Assembly: GCA_937915285.1 (NCBI GenBank)
Contig: CALDNG010000212.1
Location: forward strand, 1-45,717
Origin: an uncultured Desulfomonile sp.
GTDB lineage: Bacteria > Desulfobacterota > Desulfomonilia > Desulfomonilales > Desulfomonilaceae
Length of the DNA stretch: 45,717 bases
Direction of reading: 5' to 3'
This document shows positions 42,128 through 45,717 of this stretch, one piece after another (position 1 is the stretch's first letter; every line of letters starts with the position of its first letter). A program made the position numbers and the translations under genes. The notes under the pieces are model-generated. The model saw nothing but the letters and a program-made list of their open reading frames with translations. It was not told the origin of the DNA and ran no database searches.

Positions 42128-42648
42128 CGTTCCCTCCGAGCCCTCTTTTTGATTTTTCTTTCGTAAAGGCTTCGTTTGAAGGCTGAGGCATGATTCAGCA
42201 AGGTAGACCCATGGAGGTGATCGATTTCATGCTGAAGCACCCTCGCTAGTAGCCCATCAGCCTCCAGCCTCAGTGGATTTCCATTTACATCGAATCCGTC
42301 AACCTGAACGCAGGCCGGCCTTTTAACTTCGAGAGAGAAATCCGGCACGCTCAGGCAGCCTTCGTCCCTGAAATCTTCGCCTTCGGCTGCCACTATTCTG
42401 GGATTTATAACCACAATAGGAGCTTTTTTCTTGTTAGGCGGTTCCGAATAGGCGTATTCAATGTCCATGACGATCAGACTGAGCAGTTTACCCACCTGGT
42501 TGGCCGCCAATCCTATCCCAGGGGCCTTATACATGGTTTCAATCATGTTCGCCGCCAACAGGCGAATTTTTTCATCGATGTTTAGTATTTCTTCGGCCTT
42601 ACAGCGTAAGACCTCGTCAGGCACCGTGACTATAGGCAATACAGGCAT
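42124..42648 (-). CDS. def: Peptide deformylase
   Basis: 174 residues. It removes the N-formyl group from nascent proteins. All three metal-site motifs are present: GIGLAANQVG, EGCLSVP (Cys ligand) and QHEIDHLHG (two His ligands and the catalytic Glu). The ATG at 42648 has GTGGAG about 9 nt upstream; the frame runs to 42663 but those codons contain the ribosome binding site. First gene of def-fmt-htpX. The basic Arg-rich tail (KRSLYERKIKKRARRER) is typical. Confidence 0.95.
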   Translation of the reverse strand: MPVLPIVTVPDEVLRCKAEEILNIDEKIRLLAANMIETMYKAPGIGLAANQVGKLLSLIVMDIEYAYSEPPNKKKAPIVVINPRIVAAEGEDFRDEGCLSVPDFSLEVKRPACVQVDGFDVNGNPLRLEADGLLARVLQHEIDHLHGSTLLNHASAFKRSLYERKIKKRARRER

Positions 42649-42858
42649 AATCTCTATCTCCACAATCTATTATATGTCTATTAAGATGGCTCGGTGTCAA
42701 GCTGATCCTGAAAAGTGAAAATTTGATTGAGTCTATGCTGTCGTGTTTTCCAGACCGTTTTACCTCGGAGTTTCTATTGATCAACCAACTGTGTTATGGT
42801 TCACATCCCTGAGGGGAATTGTTCTCAATTTGTATCAATCAGAGGAGATGGCGCTTTA

Positions 42859-44250
42859 TTGGTAGATCGATCAACAAAAAACGCTGTCCTGTTAGTTGCG
42901 GTGATGGCCTCGTTTGTGACTCCTTTCATGGCTTCATCCATTAATGTGGCCTTGCCAAACATCCAGAAAGATTTCCATGTTGATGCCATGATGCTGACCT
43001 GGGTTCCGACAACCTACCTGCTTTCATGTTGTGTATTCCTAATACCATTAGGCAAATTAGCCGATCTGGTCGGCCGTAAATTGATATTTGTCATAGGCAT
43101 ATCGATTTTTACAGCCTCTTCGATAATGTGCTCCGTTTCCCAGGGGATTTATACTTTTCTGTTTTTCAGGGTTTTTCAGGGTTTGGGAACATCCATGATT
43201 TTTGGAACAGCAATGGCAATGCTTGCTACTGTCTATCCTCCGGGAGAGCGAGGTAGGGTAATCGGGATAAACGTTGCGGTAGTATACATAGGTTTGTCGA
43301 GTGGGCCATTCATTGGAGGGGTTCTGACCGAATATTTTACGTGGCGCGCTGTATTTTTATCTACTATTCCCCTTGGGCTGCTCACAATTTATGTGTCTTT
43401 CCGTAGACTGAACTGGGTTTGGAGATACACGGGAGAAGAGAAATTTGACCTGCTCGGGTCACTGCTGTATGGATTGTCGACCCTTACTCTTATGGGCGGA
43501 CTGTCCAATTTGCCCGCTCTGAAAGGCGCCCTTTTCCTGGCCGCCGGCCTATGCTTGTTCTACGTTTTCGGGCGGTACGAACTTACGCTCAGACATCCGG
43601 TAATTAATCTGGAACTTTTCCGAACAGACCGCGGTTTTGCTTTTTCAAGTCTAGCGGCATTGATAAATTACAGCGCCACTTTCGCCGTAACTTTTTTACT
43701 AAGTTTGTATCTTCAGTATATCAAGGGGCTTAGTCCAAAGGAGGCAGGGCTTGTTTTGATGGCGCAACCTATAACTATGGCCATTGTGGCCCCTTTTAGT
43801 GGCAGGTTGTCCGATCACGTGGAGCCCGGTAAAGTGGCGTCTGTGGGGATGTTCATCACCTCGATAGGACTATTTTCACTGGCCTTTCTCAGGGAGAATA
43901 CGGAAATTTCAACCATTTTGCTGAACCTCGTGATCTTGGGTGTTGGTTTTGCAGTTTTTTCATCTCCCAACATGAACGCTATAATGAATTCAGTGGACAA
44001 AACTGACTATGGGTTTGCTTCTGGCGTGGCCGGTTCAATGAGGCTTTTCGGGCAGACACTCAGCATGGGACTGGCTCAACTCATGTTCGCCCTGTTCATC
44101 GGGGCTGTGCATATCACTCCCGAGATTTACCCGGTTTTTCTAAACAGCGTAACAGCGGCTTTTTTTGTATTTAGCGGTATCTGCGCAGTAGGAATTTTTC
44201 CGTCACTAGCCCGGGGCGCGATCATGGTCAGATCGTCTCAGGCAAAATAA
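42859..44250 (+). CDS. MFS exporter, DHA2 (EmrB-like) drug:H+ antiporter
   Basis: About 463 residues from the TTG at 42859, which has AGAGGAG 11 nt upstream; the frame opens at an ATG at 42796 with poor ribosome binding site. It has many hydrophobic helices, fitting the 14-helix DHA2 type. Motif A lies in LGKLADLVGRKLIF, and the segment GLSSGPFIGGVLTEYFTWRA is the family motif C region. The family exports hydrophobic compounds by proton antiport. No TetR/MarR regulator or HlyD partner is adjacent, so substrate is unknown. It is divergent from def and convergent with the MauE-like gene. Confidence 0.88.
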   Translation: MVDRSTKNAVLLVAVMASFVTPFMASSINVALPNIQKDFHVDAMMLTWVPTTYLLSCCVFLIPLGKLADLVGRKLIFVIGISIFTASSIMCSVSQGIYTFLFFRVFQGLGTSMIFGTAMAMLATVYPPGERGRVIGINVAVVYIGLSSGPFIGGVLTEYFTWRAVFLSTIPLGLLTIYVSFRRLNWVWRYTGEEKFDLLGSLLYGLSTLTLMGGLSNLPALKGALFLAAGLCLFYVFGRYELTLRHPVINLELFRTDRGFAFSSLAALINYSATFAVTFLLSLYLQYIKGLSPKEAGLVLMAQPITMAIVAPFSGRLSDHVEPGKVASVGMFITSIGLFSLAFLRENTEISTILLNLVILGVGFAVFSSPNMNAIMNSVDKTDYGFASGVAGSMRLFGQTLSMGLAQLMFALFIGAVHITPEIYPVFLNSVTAAFFVFSGICAVGIFPSLARGAIMVRSSQAK

Positions 44251-44381
44251 GTTTTTTTGTCCTTAACATAATTGAGTCATGGACATGGAGATGGCTTTTT
44301 GCGCCTGTTTTATTGTAGCGGTGGAGCCCTCACGCTGGCAGACGCCAGAATTTACCGACTGTTTCCAGTTACACAGGATGG

Positions 44382-44825
44382 TCATCTTCGGGCAAGAGAG
44401 AAGTCTCCCTTATCAAAAAATAGTATGAATGCAGACGTCAGAAACAGAGACACATCCCTTAAAAAATAAAGGGGGCCGATCTTTCCTGAGGATTGGCCAG
44501 GCGATGAAAAGCACCCGCATTCTATGTCCAGGCCCATCCAATATGCATTAACCATGGCTAGCAGGAAAACCAGAAGCATGGAGGTAATCAGCAAGGCTGA
44601 AGGTCGTGTCAGCACCCCTACCAGCAATAGAATTCCTGCCCCTAATTCTATCCAGGGCAATGTTATCGCTACAATGTTGGTCCAACCCAAAGGCAGTATC
44701 ATGTAATTCCTGATAGATACCGCAAAATCGGCCGGGTTGAGAATCTTGTGTGCGCTTGCGTATATAAAAAGACCGCCTATTAGAATTCGAGCCAGTAGCA
44801 TCAAATGCCGGATTTGAATTTTCAT
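44382..44825 (-). CDS. MauE/DoxX-like membrane redox protein
   Basis: 147 residues from the ATG at 44825 (AGGAGGT upstream). Four hydrophobic helices and the loop motif ECGCFS near residue 103 are the features of MauE/DoxX-related proteins. MauE helps form or deliver disulfides for methylamine dehydrogenase; in clusters without mau genes the family is thought to handle periplasmic thiol redox. It directly follows a membrane-anchored rhodanese gene and a thioredoxin-like gene, so these three probably form one sulfur/thiol unit. Confidence 0.87.
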   Translation of the reverse strand: MKIQIRHLMLLARILIGGLFIYASAHKILNPADFAVSIRNYMILPLGWTNIVAITLPWIELGAGILLLVGVLTRPSALLITSMLLVFLLAMVNAYWMGLDIECGCFSSPGQSSGKIGPLYFLRDVSLFLTSAFILFFDKGDFSLARR

Positions 44826-44832
44826 GAACCTG

Positions 44833-45321
44833 TTACCTCCTGGAACTCTCAACCGGCAGTCCAGATGACTTCCAGGCTGAAAACCCGCTCTGCATTATCA
44901 TGAAACTCTTGTAACCCATTTGGGACAGAAAACCGGCTACTCTCTCCGCCATGTCACAGTCCGGTCCGTAACAATACAATATCAGTGTGTCAGTCTCCAT
45001 CAGAAATGGCTGAGCTTCCACAAAACGCTCCTGAACATCTTCAGGTGGTAAAAATACGGCTCCAGGAACATGAGCCTCATGAAAATGCTCTGGGTGACGG
45101 GTATCGACGAACGCATAACCCGGTTCATTCAAATGCCTGGATGCCTGTTTCTCATCAATGAGCGGCACTTTGATACCATTGATCTCAGTTTGGGGGGGTG
45201 GAGAGTAAATCAAGGGGATGCCCTGAGGCGAAAAATGGTTCACCATGAGTCCCAAAGCCGAAAAAAACAAAAAAATTGCCAATGCCTTTAGGCATATATC
45301 AAATGCAGCCACAATTCTCAT
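44833..45321 (-). CDS. Membrane-anchored rhodanese-domain protein
   Basis: About 162 residues. One N-terminal helix (about 8-28, ALAIFLFFSALGLMV) anchors the protein. A rhodanese domain follows at about 55-155: FVDTRHPEHFHEAHVPGA is the CH2A-like motif and YCYGPDCDMAE carries the active Cys. The domain is probably periplasmic. Single-domain rhodaneses carry persulfide sulfur or sense it. The ATG at 45321 is chosen; a TTG two codons earlier is possible. It is 8 bp before the MauE-like gene. Confidence 0.86.
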   Translation of the reverse strand: MRIVAAFDICLKALAIFLFFSALGLMVNHFSPQGIPLIYSPPPQTEINGIKVPLIDEKQASRHLNEPGYAFVDTRHPEHFHEAHVPGAVFLPPEDVQERFVEAQPFLMETDTLILYCYGPDCDMAERVAGFLSQMGYKSFMIMQSGFSAWKSSGLPVESSRR

Positions 45322-45333
45322 TGCCAAACAATC

Positions 45334-45717
45334 TCATATCGCATTTTTTTCAATTATTTCCTGAATCCTTTTTTCTGAGAGAATCGAACCTGACGAAAAT
45401 ACTTTGCCGTTTATGATTAGCGCTGGGGTCCGGAAAAATCCCATTTGAGCAATCATTTTCAAATCGGTGATGTGTTCCAGGGACGCTGGTTGCCCCATTT
45501 GGCTCAATACCTTCATGACAGTCTGCAGCAGGGAGTCGCACTGGTAACATCCAGGCCCTAGCACCTTGATGTCCAAAATTCCCGTTTGAGTTTCGTCGAT
45601 TTTGTCTCCACGGATTTTTTTGAATTCTTTCAAAAACGCTTCAGAGTATTTCTGTTTTGCAGATAAAGGAATGTAATTCAGCTTTGACAGTGATTCCAGC
45701 AATTCAGCCGATATAAC
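45334..45717 (-). CDS. Thioredoxin-like (glutaredoxin-type, MTH895-like) domain protein, 5' end outside window
   Basis: The frame is open to the window edge and its first listed start (TTG at 45702) has no ribosome binding site, so the gene probably begins further right. The last ~78 residues fit the small redox family: a VLGPGCYQCDSL active site (CxxC), an ITDLKMIAQMG helix and the cis-Pro region FFRTPALIING, ending SEKRIQEII. About 45 residues precede this domain, which normally stands alone, suggesting fusion to another module. It lies just upstream of the rhodanese gene. Confidence 0.78.
   Translation of the reverse strand, partial: VISAELLESLSKLNYIPLSAKQKYSEAFLKEFKKIRGDKIDETQTGILDIKVLGPGCYQCDSLLQTVMKVLSQMGQPASLEHITDLKMIAQMGFFRTPALIINGKVFSSGSILSEKRIQEIIEKNAI

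Noticed and set aside
44272..44469. 65-codon plus-strand frame after the MFS gene
   Set aside because: Overlaps the 3' end of the MauE-like gene and has no features.
1..45717. CRISPR arrays, insertion sequences, prophage genes
   Set aside because: No regularly spaced repeats, transposase or integrase motifs, or tRNA-associated direct repeats were seen.

Overview
The window is an ordinary-looking chromosomal stretch of a Gram-negative, anaerobic, probably deltaproteobacterial organism (Desulfobacterota/Syntrophobacteria type). This placement is inference from gene content: an LPS heptose epimerase, a sigma-54 type promoter, a class II photolyase, GH57/GlgB glucan enzymes, a CHASE3 chemoreceptor, and an anaerobic reductive N-heterocycle pathway. 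I see no phage, IS element, CRISPR array or rRNA. Non-ATG starts backed by a good Shine-Dalgarno are common here (era, fmt, tmk, MCP, MFS, Mo-hydroxylase subunits).

Layout. 0-9 kb: end of a PIN-TRAM protein, a membrane-anchored unknown, a secreted ankyrin protein, a photolyase divergent from thymidylate kinase, a DUF423 protein, and a chemoreceptor beside a sensor histidine kinase. 9-15 kb: tRNA-Ser(GGA) divergent from era, a GH57/DUF3536 protein, small exported lysine-rich proteins and a DUF202 protein. 15-24 kb: a coupled transglutaminase-like/GNAT pair, hldD, a cytidylate-kinase-like protein fused to BON, glgB, a coiled-coil zinc-ribbon protein with a Nif3-like partner, and a CAT-anticodon tRNA with its own promoter and terminator. 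24-29.5 kb: mostly small exported or unknown proteins and one large TPR protein.

29.7-38.4 kb is the metabolic centrepiece: a seven-gene minus-strand operon under an XRE-cupin regulator. It encodes a three-subunit molybdenum hydroxylase, an enamidase, a 6-hydroxynicotinate reductase-like iron-sulfur flavoprotein, an ApbE-fold UPF0280 protein and an amino-acid-synthesis (DUF1185) family protein. The first five match the upper, ring-opening half of reductive nicotinate degradation known from Eubacterium barkeri; the roles of the last two are unknown. The lower half of that pathway is not in the window.

38.58-38.82 kb, between rsmB and the regulator, holds what looks like an unannotated small RNA gene. 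A sequence matching the full sigma-54 consensus is followed about 64 nt later by a strong intrinsic terminator, with two inverted repeats upstream at activator-like distance. I consider this and the nicotinate-type operon the two most interesting items.

38.9-45.7 kb: rsmB, htpX, fmt and def on the minus strand, an MFS exporter on the plus strand, then a minus-strand redox group (thioredoxin-like, rhodanese, MauE/DoxX-like) running off the right edge.
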